Positions 21,337 through 30,643 of a stretch of 64,000 nucleotides of DNA are shown here, piece after piece; position 1 is the first letter of the stretch; every line of letters begins with the position of its first letter. A program made the position numbers and the translations under genes. This DNA comes from Hymenobacter sp. BRD67. GTDB taxonomy: Bacteria; Bacteroidota; Bacteroidia; Cytophagales; Hymenobacteraceae. Under the pieces are notes generated by a model that worked only from the letters and a program-made list of their open reading frames with translations, did not search any database and was not told the origin of the DNA. Location: contig NZ_CP053904.1 in the NCBI RefSeq assembly GCF_013256425.1, positions 1,116,001 through 1,180,000 on the forward strand, written 5' to 3'.

Positions 21337-22545
21337 CTAGTCGCTGCTCAGCCAGCCCTTGCGCCAGAAATAATAAAGCTGCCCCAGTACAATCAGCGTA
21401 AGCACCAGCAGCAAAACAGGGTAGCCCAGCGGTGAGTACAGCTCGGGCATATTCAGGGGCATCAGGTGGCCGTGGCCATCATCGTGCTGAAAGTTCATGC
21501 CGTAGAGGCCCACCACAAAGCTGAGCGGAATAAAGATGGAGCTGATGATAGTCAGCACCTTCATTACCTCGTTCATGCGGTTGCTCTGGTCGGAGAGGAA
21601 AAGGTCGGCCAGCGAGGAAATGTTGTCGCGGTAGCTCTCGGCCAGGTCCAGGGCCTGAATGGCGTGGTCGTAGGCATCGCGGTAAAATACCTTGAGCTCT
21701 TCGGGTACTACTTCATCGGGCAGGCGCAGAATCTCCGACATTTTATCGCGCTCGGGATACACGAGGCGGCGAAAGCGCACTACATCTTTTTTGATGCGCA
21801 GAATCCGGTTGAGCAGGCGGCGCTCGCGCCGCTCGTTGAAGATGCTCAGCTCCAGCTCCTCAATATAATCGCCAATGGCCGCCATGGTAGGGTAGTAGTG
21901 GTCGAGCACCACATCGGTGAGCGCGTAGGCCAGGTAGCCGCTGGACTTACGCCGCAGCTGGCTGAAATTGGCCCGGATGCGGGTGCGCAGCACTTCCAGG
22001 CAGTCGTCGTAATCGTCCTGAAACGAAAGCACGTAGTTGGGCCCGGTAAAGATGGAGAGCTGGTCGTCGTGCACCGTCAGGTCGGCCGTAAACTCAGTCA
22101 TGCGCGATACCAGAAAAAGGCGATTATCGTCGAACACCTCCACCTTGGCCCGCTGATAATCGCCGAGCACATCCTCCATTTGCAGGGGGTGCAGGCCAAA
22201 ATCCGTCATGAGGCGCTCCATCAGCGGCAGGTCGCCGTAGCCGCGCACGTCAATCCAGTGCTTCAACTCGGGATGCCCGCGCAGATAGTCCAGCAGCTCG
22301 TCGTAGCGGTCGGTATATTCGGCTTCCTCATGCACGTTCTCGTCGTACGACATCAGAAAGAGGCGGGGCTTCAGGGACTCGGGCGGCACGTGCAGCGTGC
22401 CGGGGTGCTGGCCCACGTTCTGGTACAGGGCCTGGCGCCGGGCCTCCCGGCTGGAGCCCGCCGGGCCGGGGCCAGTGCGGGCCATAGCGGCCTTGGAAGA
22501 AGCCGGAAGGTTGGAAGCGGCCGTCGTCGAACCGTTAGGAGTCAT
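21337..22545 (-). CDS. corA: Magnesium/cobalt transporter CorA
   Basis: A 402-residue CorA-family divalent cation channel. A long cytoplasmic N-terminal domain is followed by two C-terminal membrane helices (IISSIFIPLSFVVGLYGMNF and YPVLLLVLTLIVLGQLYYFW). The signature GMN tripeptide at the end of helix 1 is intact, and the protein ends with the basic tail WRKGWLSSD. The first 45 residues are Ala/Ser/Pro-rich and poorly conserved, so the true start could be further in. Confidence 0.93.
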   Translation of the reverse strand: MTPNGSTTAASNLPASSKAAMARTGPGPAGSSREARRQALYQNVGQHPGTLHVPPESLKPRLFLMSYDENVHEEAEYTDRYDELLDYLRGHPELKHWIDVRGYGDLPLMERLMTDFGLHPLQMEDVLGDYQRAKVEVFDDNRLFLVSRMTEFTADLTVHDDQLSIFTGPNYVLSFQDDYDDCLEVLRTRIRANFSQLRRKSSGYLAYALTDVVLDHYYPTMAAIGDYIEELELSIFNERRERRLLNRILRIKKDVVRFRRLVYPERDKMSEILRLPDEVVPEELKVFYRDAYDHAIQALDLAESYRDNISSLADLFLSDQSNRMNEVMKVLTIISSIFIPLSFVVGLYGMNFQHDDGHGHLMPLNMPELYSPLGYPVLLLVLTLIVLGQLYYFWRKGWLSSD

Positions 22546-22642
22546 TAAAGCGAGGGTAAAAAAGCAAATAGCACTGCAAGGTGCAGTCCGAAAAACAAAT
22601 TGCTGCCGGCTGCTGCCGTACTTTGCCCTGCCCGATAGCCTT

Positions 22643-23636
22643 GTGAAAACCGATAGTTTCCCGCCGCCCCTGCCTGGCTGGGCCGTATACGCCGCCGAAG
22701 CCCCGCCCGCACAACCGCCGGCCGGGCCACGCCGGCCGCTGGCCTTTGCCTCGTTTCTGTACCTCGAGCCGGCGCATCAGGCGTTGCAGGGAGCAAGCCT
22801 GGTGCTCAGCTTTTATCTGGAAGATGAAAGCGTTGGCCTCAGCGTGGCGCAGCTATTTATAGTGCCCGATTTTTTAGGCCCGCGCCGGGCCAGCTCGCCG
22901 GGCCGGGCCCCTTCGGAGCCGTGCAGCTGGCGGCCGGGGTGCCGCTGGCCGCCCTGCACCTGCTGCTCGCCACGGCCGAGGCTGCCCTGCGCCAGCGCGG
23001 GCAGCGCACGCTGCATATGCGCGGCTACCCGTTTTGCTACGACCCCGCCGGAGCCGCGCTACTGGCCGAAGCGCTGCGCCAGCGCCACTACACCGTGCCC
23101 CTGGCCGAGCAGAATTACTACTTGGACGCTTCCCGCGACTACGAGGCGCACCTGCACCCCAGCGAGCGCCGCCGGCTGCGCCGCTGCCGCCAGCAAGGCC
23201 TCGTACCCGAGCAGGAGCCCCCCTGATTTTGCCTTTGGCCTACGACTTCATTGCGGCCTGCCGGCAGGAGCGGGGTGCGTCGCTGTCGTTGCCCCTGGCC
23301 CAGGTGCAGGAGTTGTTTCAGGCTTTCCCTGGCCAGCACCTGCTGTTTTCGGTGCGCAAGCCGGGCGGCGACTGGGTGGCCCTGACCATCGCCATCCAGG
23401 TGAGCAGCGAAGTGCTGTACAATTTTTACCCGGCCAGCCCCAGGGCCGAAAATCACCTGAGCCCGGTTGTGCTGCTCAATGAAAGCCTGCACACCTATGC
23501 CCGTGCCTCCGGCCTGCGGGTAGTTGACCTGGGCACCTCCACGCTGCCCACTGGGCCAAATGAGCCCCTGCTGCGCTTCAAGCGCCACCTGGGTGGCGTA
23601 GCCGGAGTAAGGTTAAGCTGGGAGAAGGCCCTATAA
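22643..23636 (+). CDS. FemAB-like GNAT acyltransferase, interrupted by two frameshifts
   Basis: An acyltransferase of the GNAT/FemAB (BioF2-like) type of about 331 residues once repaired. Characteristic segments are HMRGYPFCYDPAG, AEQNYYLDASRDYEAHLHPSERRRLRRC, then PLAYDFIAACRQERG and VNF-type substrate residues in LYNFYPASPRAENHLSP. The frame breaks at the CCCC run 22908-22911 and the CCCCCC run 23218-23223. One extra C at each restores a continuous protein. The likely start is GTG 22643, as no ATG fits. It leads a polysaccharide-type cluster (flippase, GT2, FdtA-like), suggesting it acylates a glycan or precursor; that role is inferred from context. Confidence 0.7.
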
Positions 23637-23761
23637 GTTAATGCATTGCATAAATGAGTAAATACGAGTGAGTTATTACCCATTTGTGTAGTACGTTAAG
23701 TATTCAGCTGTTGGCTGGTAGTTGGTAGCTGTGCTTAATGCCTGCCTACGACCTTTGCCTT

Positions 23762-25006
23762 ATGGCTACCTCTGTTCGCGCTATCTGGCAAGGCTTCGTG
23801 CGTAGTTCGCTGGGCACGGGTGCCGCCGTCGCAGCGCGGGCCGCCGGCGCGCTGGTGTTTAATAAGCTGGTGGCTCTTTACGGAGGAGCCGGTGGGCTTA
23901 CCCAACTCGCCCAGTTTCAAAACCTGATGGCCTTATTTGGAGCCCTACCCACCGACGGGGTGCAGGTGGGTGCCACGGCCCGGCTCGCTCCGTTGCGGCC
24001 CGGCTCGGGGCGCTACCGGGCCTGGCTGGGGGCTGCCTTGCTCCTGACCACGGTCATCGGCCTGGCCGCGGGAGCGGTGCTGCTGGCTACTGGCGGCAAG
24101 CTGTGGTCAGTCGGCCACGTTGGAGTATTTACCGGGGCAATGCTGCTGGTGATGGGGCAGGCGCTGCTAAGCACTGCGTTATTGGCTGCGGGCCGCCGCG
24201 GGGCCTACGTGGCCCAGTCAGTAGCGCTAAGCTTGCTGGGTACGGCGGCAGCGGCCGGGGCGCTGGCTGCCGGCTGGCCGCTGCCGCGTGTGCTGCTGGC
24301 TTATGTGGTCGGGCAGGCGCTGACGGTGCCGCTGGCCCTGCTAGCAGCCAGGCGGGCCGGCCTGCTGCGGGGATTGGGCTTGCAGTGGCCCAGTTCGGCC
24401 GCCCAGCGCGGCCTGTTGCGGTTTGTGCTGATGGCCGCCGGGGCGCTGCTGTTTGGCCGGGCCGTCGATTATGCCGTGCGGGCCTGGCTGATGGCCCACT
24501 TTGCGCCTGCCCAAACCGACCTGTGGCAGGCCGTTGCGAAGCTATCCGACAACTATACGCTGGTGGTCACGGCGCTGCTTAGTACGGTATTTTATCCCCG
24601 ACTGGCGGCGCTGGTGGCTCAGCCGGCGCAGGCCCGCCGCTACCTGGGAGCAGTGCTGGGCCTGCTGGCCGCCGGACTGGCCGCCGGACTTGGATTAATA
24701 TATGCTTTTCGGGATATACTGCTGCCGCTGTTGTTTGCTCCTCGCCTGCTGGCAGCCCGCGACCTGCTGGCGCCCCAGCTGCTTGGCGATTGGGCCAAGT
24801 TTTTAAGCTGGGTATTTCTGTATCAGCTGCTGGCGCGTGCCCGAACCTGGCCTTACCTGGCTGTGCAGGCTGCCTCGGCGGCGCTCTACGTGGCATTGCT
24901 GGCCGGCCTGCTCCCCATGTTCGGCCTGCACGGGCTGGTGCTGGCTCATGCCGCCCGCTATGGAGTGCTCGTGCTGGCTTGTGGAGCTTGGTACATTTGG
25001 AAATAA
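23762..25006 (+). CDS. Polysaccharide flippase (Wzx/O-antigen translocase-like)
   Basis: An integral membrane protein of about 414 residues with roughly 10-12 hydrophobic helices. NKLVALYGGAGGLTQLAQFQNLMALFGALPTDGVQVG near the N-terminus is typical of the WzxE/RfbX branch of the MOP flippases. Such proteins move lipid-linked oligosaccharide across the inner membrane. The ATG at 23762 (MATSVRAIWQ) begins the family-like region. It sits between the FemAB-like gene and a GT2 gene, consistent with glycan assembly. Confidence 0.85.
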   Translation: MATSVRAIWQGFVRSSLGTGAAVAARAAGALVFNKLVALYGGAGGLTQLAQFQNLMALFGALPTDGVQVGATARLAPLRPGSGRYRAWLGAALLLTTVIGLAAGAVLLATGGKLWSVGHVGVFTGAMLLVMGQALLSTALLAAGRRGAYVAQSVALSLLGTAAAAGALAAGWPLPRVLLAYVVGQALTVPLALLAARRAGLLRGLGLQWPSSAAQRGLLRFVLMAAGALLFGRAVDYAVRAWLMAHFAPAQTDLWQAVAKLSDNYTLVVTALLSTVFYPRLAALVAQPAQARRYLGAVLGLLAAGLAAGLGLIYAFRDILLPLLFAPRLLAARDLLAPQLLGDWAKFLSWVFLYQLLARARTWPYLAVQAASAALYVALLAGLLPMFGLHGLVLAHAARYGVLVLACGAWYIWK

Positions 25007-25030
25007 CTTTCTCTTATGGGTAATTAGTAA

Positions 25031-25947
25031 ATGGGTAATACTGTAAGTCATATAGCATCTGCTCTGCCGCTTGTGACGGTTGTGGCATTATGCCATAACC
25101 ACGCGCCCTACCTGCGCGAAGCCCTCGACTCGGTGCTGGCTCAGGACTACGCGGCGCTGGAGGTCTGGCTCGTGGATAATGGCAGCACCGATGGCAGCCC
25201 GGCCATTCTGCAGGAATATGCGCAGCACAACCCCGCCTGGCACTTGCTGCTGCTGCCCGAAAACCTGGGCAACTGCCGCGCCTTCAACCAGGCTTTCTTG
25301 CAAAGCCAGGGCGAGTTTGTGGTCGACTTTGCAACCGATGACGTGCTGCTGCCCCAGCGCCTGAGCCAGCAGGTAGCCCTGTTTCGGCAGCTGCCCCCGA
25401 TTATGGCCTGGTGTATTCCAACTGTGAGCTTATCGGCGAAGCCGGCGAGATGCTGGGGTTGCACCACCGGCCGGCCAGAACCGGGCGCCTGCAGCCGCAG
25501 CCGGCGAGCGGCTGGGTTTTTACGGACGTGCTGACGCGCTATTTTATCAGTACCCCTACTATGCTCATGCGCCGGGCTACGCTGCTGGCTTTGGGGGGCT
25601 ACGACGAAACCCTAAGCTACGAAGACTTCGACTTCTGGGTGCGGGCCAGTCGCGACTGGCGCTTTCAGTATCAGGATGCCGTAACGACCCGCAAGCGCCG
25701 GCATCCGCGCAGTATGAGCGCCCAGGTAACCCGCGCCCACGACCCTTACCTGGCCTCCACGCTGCGGGTGTGTGAAAAGGCGCTGGCGCTGTGCCGCACG
25801 CCGGCCGAGCTACGCGCGCTGGCCCGGCGGGTGCGCTACGAGCTGGGCCATGCGCTGCGGCGCCGACAGTGGGCCGCGGCCCGCCAGGCCCTGCGGCTAC
25901 TCATGAATATAATCGGCTGGGTCGTAGGGCTGCGAGGCCAGGCATAG
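25031..25947 (+). CDS. Glycosyltransferase family 2, interrupted by one frameshift
   Basis: A GT-A fold transferase of about 305 residues once repaired. The N-terminal part has LVTVVALCHNHAPYLREALDSVLAQDY, VDNGSTDGSP and the DXD-like FATDD motif. After the lesion the frame continues VYSNCELIGEAGEMLG, then the acceptor region GGYDETLSYEDFDFWVRAS (ED-x-D/W motif). The break is in the CCCCC run at 25394-25398; one more C gives PPDYGLVYSN. Its 3' end overlaps the convergent FdtA-like gene by 51 bases. It belongs with the upstream flippase. Confidence 0.85.
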
Positions 25948-26268
25948 CAGTACCGCTCCCGGCCCAAAGTGGATTTCGGGCCAGCAGTGCGGCGGCAGGT
26001 AAAGGGCCTGGGTGGGCTGGCTGAGGCAAAAGCGCAGCGGCTCTTCGCCTTCAGCCTGCATCACGAGGTCAATGCGCCCGTGTACGGCCACTAATAATTG
26101 CTCGAGGGTATGGTGCGCGTGGCGGCCCCGCACCCGGCCGGCGGGTACCTCCGTTATCCAGTAGGTGCGCTTCACGGCAAAAGGAAGCTGGCCGTCTTCA
26201 GCTACGGTGAGCCGGCCGCTGTCGGCTGCGCCGTGACTGGGAAGGGTTAGCAGGTAAGGAAGCGTCAT
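25897..26268 (-). CDS. WxcM/FdtA-like cupin, probable dTDP-sugar 3,4-ketoisomerase
   Basis: A 123-residue single-domain cupin. VKRTYWITEVPAGRVRGRHAHHTLEQLLVAVHGRIDLVM matches the FdtA/QdtA/WxcM family, including the conserved His residues of the active site. Members isomerise dTDP-4-keto-6-deoxyglucose on the way to 3-amino or N-acylated deoxysugars. The protein ends at YDPADYIHE, a few residues short of the usual C-terminus (often continuing as YEEF), and its 3' end runs into the convergent GT2 gene. The FemAB-like gene nearby could supply an acylation step. Confidence 0.78.
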   Translation of the reverse strand: MTLPYLLTLPSHGAADSGRLTVAEDGQLPFAVKRTYWITEVPAGRVRGRHAHHTLEQLLVAVHGRIDLVMQAEGEEPLRFCLSQPTQALYLPPHCWPEIHFGPGAVLLCLASQPYDPADYIHE

Positions 26269-26389
26269 GCAGCAAGAGTGGCCGGCAAAGATAAAGCTGG
26301 GCCGCTTAGGCTACCCGCCCGCGGCACGGGCGTAGCTCATACAGGTGGCGCGGTAGTAGCGGCCGGCAGCCCGGCGGGCCGGTAACGAG

Positions 26390-26791
26390 CTACAAAAACC
26401 GCTGTTTCAAGGCGGGTGTCGGGAGCAGGCAGCTTTCCTGCCGGCCAAACCAGCGGTAGCGATGGCGCGCTACGTAGCGGTACAGGCCATCGCGCCAGGC
26501 GCCGGGCAGCAGCCAGCCCGCGCCCGCCAGGCGCCAGGGCCAGCCCAGCTGCCCGGCAATGCGCAGCACCGCCGCCGAATGCGAGTACACCTGGTCATTC
26601 TCTACCAGGATAACCGATTCGGGGCTGGCCAGGGCACTGGCGGCGGCCACGCCGTGCGCGGCCAGCAGGGCCTGGCCAGCAGCGCTTTGCAGGGCGGCAA
26701 AGCGGAAGCGGCCCTGCGGGTCGTGGCGAATAACGAACTGTACAAAGCCGTTGCACAGGTTGCAGACGCCGTCGAAAAGAATGGTAGCCAT
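26390..26791 (-). CDS. DCC-family thiol-disulfide oxidoreductase (DUF393)
   Basis: A small protein of about 133 residues starting MATILFDGVCNLCNGFVQFV. The DxxCxxC arrangement (FDGVCNLC) is the DCC signature. Proteins of this family are predicted thiol-disulfide oxidoreductases; no substrate is known. DCC proteins are often found next to or fused with HTTM proteins, and one lies about 1.1 kb away (27883). The ATG at 26791 is chosen because the motif starts immediately after it. Confidence 0.85.
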   Translation of the reverse strand: MATILFDGVCNLCNGFVQFVIRHDPQGRFRFAALQSAAGQALLAAHGVAAASALASPESVILVENDQVYSHSAAVLRIAGQLGWPWRLAGAGWLLPGAWRDGLYRYVARHRYRWFGRQESCLLPTPALKQRFL

Positions 26792-27000
26792 TAGAGGTGC
26801 GTAACAGAGAGCAAAGCCTGCTACCGTAACGCGGAGCCCGCTTACGGGTTTACGGCGAGTAGCTGTTGTCATTGAGTAAGAGCATATTTACGTATTTGTC
26901 GCTACGTAGTTCCCCTGAAAAAATACGCGCTTTTCGCGTCGTTGTTGCCCAACACCTTGACGTATAAGCAGGCAGTAGTACCATTCATTTTTTTCCTCTC

Positions 27001-27369
27001 ATGCCTAAACTCACCTCTCAACTCACGCTGGCAGCATTAGTCTTCGGGGCTACTTTGCTCGGCGGCTGCAGCAGCAATAACAAAGACGGCAGTGGCTCCA
27101 CCAGCGGCACTTCCAGCAATAGCGGTACCGGCACCGGCACCGGCGCCGATACCAGCATGGGCAACGATTCTACGGCCTCGGCCTCTACGGCTGGCAGCAT
27201 GGGCGGCAGCGGCTCTACGGCTGGCAGCAGCACGGCGGGCGGCAGCGGCTCAACGGCCGGTGGCGGCTCCACCGCGGGCGGGTCCATGTCGGGTGCCGGC
27301 AGCGGCGCAGGCACCACGGCCGGCGGCGGTAGCACGGGCGGAGCTGCTGGCGGCTCCACCGGTCAGTAA
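27001..27369 (+). CDS. Gly/Ser/Thr-rich lipoprotein of low complexity
   Basis: A 122-residue protein with a lipoprotein signal peptide; the lipobox LGGC places the acylated Cys at residue 23. The rest is almost entirely Gly, Ser, Thr and Ala with repeated STAG/GSG units (for example GSTAGSSTAGGSGSTAGG). No enzymatic domain is present. It would be anchored in a membrane and disordered. The next gene encodes a similar secreted protein, suggesting related functions. Low complexity makes homology claims unsafe. Confidence 0.7.
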   Translation: MPKLTSQLTLAALVFGATLLGGCSSNNKDGSGSTSGTSSNSGTGTGTGADTSMGNDSTASASTAGSMGGSGSTAGSSTAGGSGSTAGGGSTAGGSMSGAGSGAGTTAGGGSTGGAAGGSTGQ

Positions 27370-27408
27370 ATCACCTTTTTCACCTTTCACCTTTTCCTCT
27401 TACCAACC

Positions 27409-27792
27409 ATGAAAAAGCACATTTTTGTAGGTAGCGCCCTCGCGCTCGCATTCGCATTTACCACCGGCACCGCCTGCGCTCAAACTGGCGGCAGCACGTC
27501 GGGTTCCACTTCCGGCTCTTCGATGGGCTCAACCTCGGGCTCCACTTCGGGTAGCGGCATGAGCACCTCGGGCTCCACTTCGGGCAGCGGCATGAGCACC
27601 TCGGGTTCCACTTCGGGCTCTTCGATGGGCTCGACGTCGGGCTCGCGTATGGGCGGCTCAACCAGCGGCAGCTCTTCCTCGGGCGGCCACCGGGGCAAAG
27701 GCCGCTCGCACGGCAGCAGGTCGGGTAGCGGTAGCAGCACTACCTCGGGCAGCACCTCGGGCTCGACCGGCGGCGGCTCGACCCAGCGCTAA
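27409..27792 (+). CDS. Secreted Gly/Ser/Thr repeat protein
   Basis: A 127-residue protein with a standard signal peptide (MKKHIFVGSALALAFAFTTGTACAQ). The mature part is built of STSGS-type units, several ending in GSGM or GSSM, with a short basic patch GGHRGKGRSHGSR near residue 90. No known domain. It is 39 bases after the similar lipoprotein gene and ends before a hairpin terminator, so the two form a probable operon. Confidence 0.7.
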   Translation: MKKHIFVGSALALAFAFTTGTACAQTGGSTSGSTSGSSMGSTSGSTSGSGMSTSGSTSGSGMSTSGSTSGSSMGSTSGSRMGGSTSGSSSSGGHRGKGRSHGSRSGSGSSTTSGSTSGSTGGGSTQR

Positions 27793-27816
27793 GATTTTTT
27801 AACTGATTAATTGCCA

Positions 27817-27860
27817 CAAGGCGAAAAGGAAAACCCGTCCGGGGCTACCTTTTCGCCTTG
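27817..27860 (+). terminator. Terminator-like hairpin after the Gly/Ser-rich genes
   Basis: CAAGGCGAAAAGG (27817-27829) pairs perfectly with 27848-27860 around an 18-base loop. It lies 25 bases after the stop codon and just before the HTTM gene. There is no long T-run, so termination is likely but not certain. Confidence 0.6.
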
Positions 27861-27882
27861 TTGGTTTGGTACCTGAGCCCTT

Positions 27883-29391
27883 ATGCACAGCCTTTGGCAG
27901 ATAATACGGCGGCCGTTTGTGCTCGATTTGCGAGCGTTGGCGCTGTTGCGGATGGGTACGGCCGCGTTGCTGGTGCTCGACCTGGCCATTCGCAGCACCG
28001 ACCTGGAGGCCCATTATTCTAATAAGGGCGTACTGCCCGTGGCGGTGCTGTTCGACCATGTCTGGACTGCCTACCAGTTTTCGCTGCACGCGGCCAGTGG
28101 CCTGTGGCAGGTGCAGGCCGTGCTTTTTTGCCTGGCGGCGGTAGTGGCCGGGGCGTTGCTGCTGGGCTACCACACGCGCCTGGCTACGCTGGCCTCGTGG
28201 ATATTGCTGGTGTCGCTGCAAAACCGCAATCCGCTCATCAACCAGGGCGGCGACGACCTGCTGCGGATGCTGCTGTTCTGGGGCTTCTTTCTGCCCTGGG
28301 GGCGGGTGTGGTCCTGGGATGCGCGCGCGGAGCCGGCTCCCGAGCGCTACGACTATTGCAGCGCTGCTACCGTGGCCTACATCGGGCAGCTGGCGCTGGT
28401 GTACTGGTGTACGGCCCTGCTCAAAAGCGGCCCCGAATGGACCCACGACGGTACCGCCCTCTACTACGCCCTTAGCCTCGACCAGCTGCTGCTGCCGGGC
28501 GGGCGCCTGCTTTATCCGCACCCCGACCTGCTACGGGTGCTCACTTTCACTACCTGGTATATCGAACTGCTGCTGCCGGTGGCCTTGTTCATTCCCTTTG
28601 GGGTGAAGTGGTGGCGGCTGCTCGTCATCGGCGTGCTCGTGGGCTTTCACCTGGGTATCAGCCTCACGCTGTTTGTGGGAATATTCTTTATTATTAATAT
28701 AGTATCGGTGCTGGGGCTGCTGCCACCCTTGGCGCTCGACTGGCTTACCCGCCGCCTGGTGCCGCACGCCGAGCGCGCCCGGCGCTGGCACGCGCGCCTG
28801 CCGGCCTGGCAAAGTCCCTGGCAGCTCCGCATCGAGCGCACGCGGCCCCTGCCGCCCGGCCGGGTAAAGCTCTGGCGGGCAGTGCGCGACGGCTTCGTTT
28901 TCAGCGTTTTCTTCTACGTTTGCTGGTGGAATCTTGATGACGTGGCCGGCCCCGCAGGCCGGTGGATGTCGGAGCCCACGCGCTGGTTTGGCTACCTGTT
29001 TCGCGTCGACCAGCACTGGGGGATGTTTGCGCCCACAGTCTTTAAAGATGATGGCTGGTACGTGCTGGAAGGCACCACTACGGCCGGCAAGGTGCTCGAC
29101 CTCAACCGCGGCGGCGCGCCTGTGAGCTACGTAAAGCCGGCCGCCGTGGTGTCTTTGTTTAAAAACGACCGCTGGCGCAAATATTCAGAAAATTATTTAT
29201 TTATCAATAATACCTGGATGCGGGGCTACTACTGCAACTACCTGCTGCGCATCTGGCACGAAAACCCCGCCCACCCGCCCCTGCGCCACCTGTCAGTAGT
29301 ATATATGAAAGAGGTATCACAGCCCGACTACCGGGTGCCGCCCGCCACCCGCGAGGTGCTCTGCGACTGCGAGCCGGTATCCGCTCAGTAA
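27883..29391 (+). CDS. HTTM domain membrane protein
   Basis: A 502-residue polytopic membrane protein of the HTTM family (related to the membrane part of vitamin K-dependent gamma-carboxylase). Conserved stretches include LRALALLRMGTAALLVLDL, SNKGVLPV, LQNRNPLINQGGDDLLRMLLFWGFFLPWG and TALLKSGPEWTHDGTALYYAL. Roughly eight hydrophobic helices occupy residues 15-290. A hydrophilic C-terminal domain containing DQHWGMFAPTVFKDDGWYVLEG follows. The reaction is unknown. A DCC-family gene lies nearby, a common pairing. Confidence 0.85.
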   Translation: MHSLWQIIRRPFVLDLRALALLRMGTAALLVLDLAIRSTDLEAHYSNKGVLPVAVLFDHVWTAYQFSLHAASGLWQVQAVLFCLAAVVAGALLLGYHTRLATLASWILLVSLQNRNPLINQGGDDLLRMLLFWGFFLPWGRVWSWDARAEPAPERYDYCSAATVAYIGQLALVYWCTALLKSGPEWTHDGTALYYALSLDQLLLPGGRLLYPHPDLLRVLTFTTWYIELLLPVALFIPFGVKWWRLLVIGVLVGFHLGISLTLFVGIFFIINIVSVLGLLPPLALDWLTRRLVPHAERARRWHARLPAWQSPWQLRIERTRPLPPGRVKLWRAVRDGFVFSVFFYVCWWNLDDVAGPAGRWMSEPTRWFGYLFRVDQHWGMFAPTVFKDDGWYVLEGTTTAGKVLDLNRGGAPVSYVKPAAVVSLFKNDRWRKYSENYLFINNTWMRGYYCNYLLRIWHENPAHPPLRHLSVVYMKEVSQPDYRVPPATREVLCDCEPVSAQ

Positions 29392-29465
29392 GGCTGCCGT
29401 ACTTATAGTATTCTTACTACCGCTTCAATGCCAGGCTGGTAGGTCTAACGCTATTTTGCGGTGGG

Positions 29466-30550
29466 CTACTTCACTTCCTCCACTTCCACGCGGCGGTTGC
29501 GGGCATCGGGCGAGGGATATAGCGGCCGCGCGTCGCCGTAGCCAACGGTGCTGATGCGCTCGGCTGCCACGCCGGCTTTTACCAGATAATCCTTCACGGC
29601 AGCGGCGCGCTGCTCCGATAACAGCTGGTTTTTTTGCGGCTCGCCGACGCGGTCGGTGTGCCCGGCTATGCGCAGGCGCAGGGTGGGCCGGGCTTTCAGC
29701 TCGGCGGCCAGCTGGTCGAGGGCCGGGGCGGCTTCGGGCAGCAGCTCGGCCGTGGCGAGTTTAAATAATACAGTGGGCAGCACTACCGGCGCGGGCGCTA
29801 CAAGTGCCGGGGCCGCTGGCCTGGGCCGCACTGTGTCGGGGCGCGCAGGAGCGGGAGGCACGGGTGCCGGCTTAAAGGTGGGGTGGGGAGCCGCAGCCTT
29901 GCCCGCCACCCGAATCGTGATGGGCACCACCGGGCTTTCGGCAGTTGGGTAAAAGCCCTGCGTGAGGTAAAAGGTGGTGGTTTTGCTGAGCCTGGTGCGG
30001 TAGGTGTTGCCGGTAGCCAGCGGGTGCTTCAGCTCAGCATCGGCAAACCAGCGCACGCTGCGGCCCGATACCCGCAGGCTGCTTAGCGCCCCGGCTGGCA
30101 CCGTGGCGGCCGACTTCAGCTTGATGCGGTAAAACGTAAACTCGCCCGTATCGCAGTCCAGCATCGGGCGATAGGTGGCGTGGCCGGTCAGCTTTTCCTC
30201 CGTGGCATCGTAGCTGAAGCTAATAGCCCCGCGCACCAGCCCGAAAAGGGCGAGCGGCCGGTTTCGCTCAGCTTGCGTACGTGCTCCAGCTGCAGGCCGT
30301 CGGGCGTGGGCGTGCCATCCATCTGAAACGTAACCGTGATGGCGGGCTGCTCGCCCACTTCCTGGTACAGCACCCCAAACAGGCTTTCGCCTTTGCCGGT
30401 TTGCACCCGCAGCACGGCCGGCCAATAGTGCTTTTCGCCCGGCTTGGTTTCTACGCCCTGCCATACGCCGGTCAGCGACTGGGCTTGTAATAAGTGGGCC
30501 GGTGCGGCCAGCAGCACCGCCAGCAGCTTGCCCCAGAGTCTGCGTTTCAT
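29466..30550 (-). CDS. OmpA-family protein, interrupted by one frameshift
   Basis: An envelope protein of about 361 residues once repaired. It has a signal peptide (MKRRLWGKLLAVLLAAPAHLLQAQ), an N-terminal beta-rich domain of unknown type (SLTGVWQGVETKPGEKHYWPAVLRV), a Pro/Ala-rich linker, and a C-terminal OmpA/MotB peptidoglycan-binding domain (LRIAGHTDRVGEPQKNQLLSEQRAAAVKDYL and DARNRRVEVE). The break lies at 30244-30250 (AAAA then GGG on the plus strand); one extra base joins SETGRSP to LFGLVRGAISFSYDATEEKL. Its role is probably tethering the outer membrane to peptidoglycan. Confidence 0.82.
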
Positions 30551-30643
30551 GAGGCTAAAATACCATCAGACAGGAAAATGAAAAAAGCCGGCTATACATA
30601 GTGATAATACTATGTGCGGGCGGCCCAGGCGACATCAGGCAGC

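Noticed and set aside
22908..23223. Phase variation by homopolymer length in the FemAB-like gene
   Set aside because: The runs (4 and 6 C) are short for phase variation, and the same type of loss occurs in essential genes, so a consensus error is simpler.
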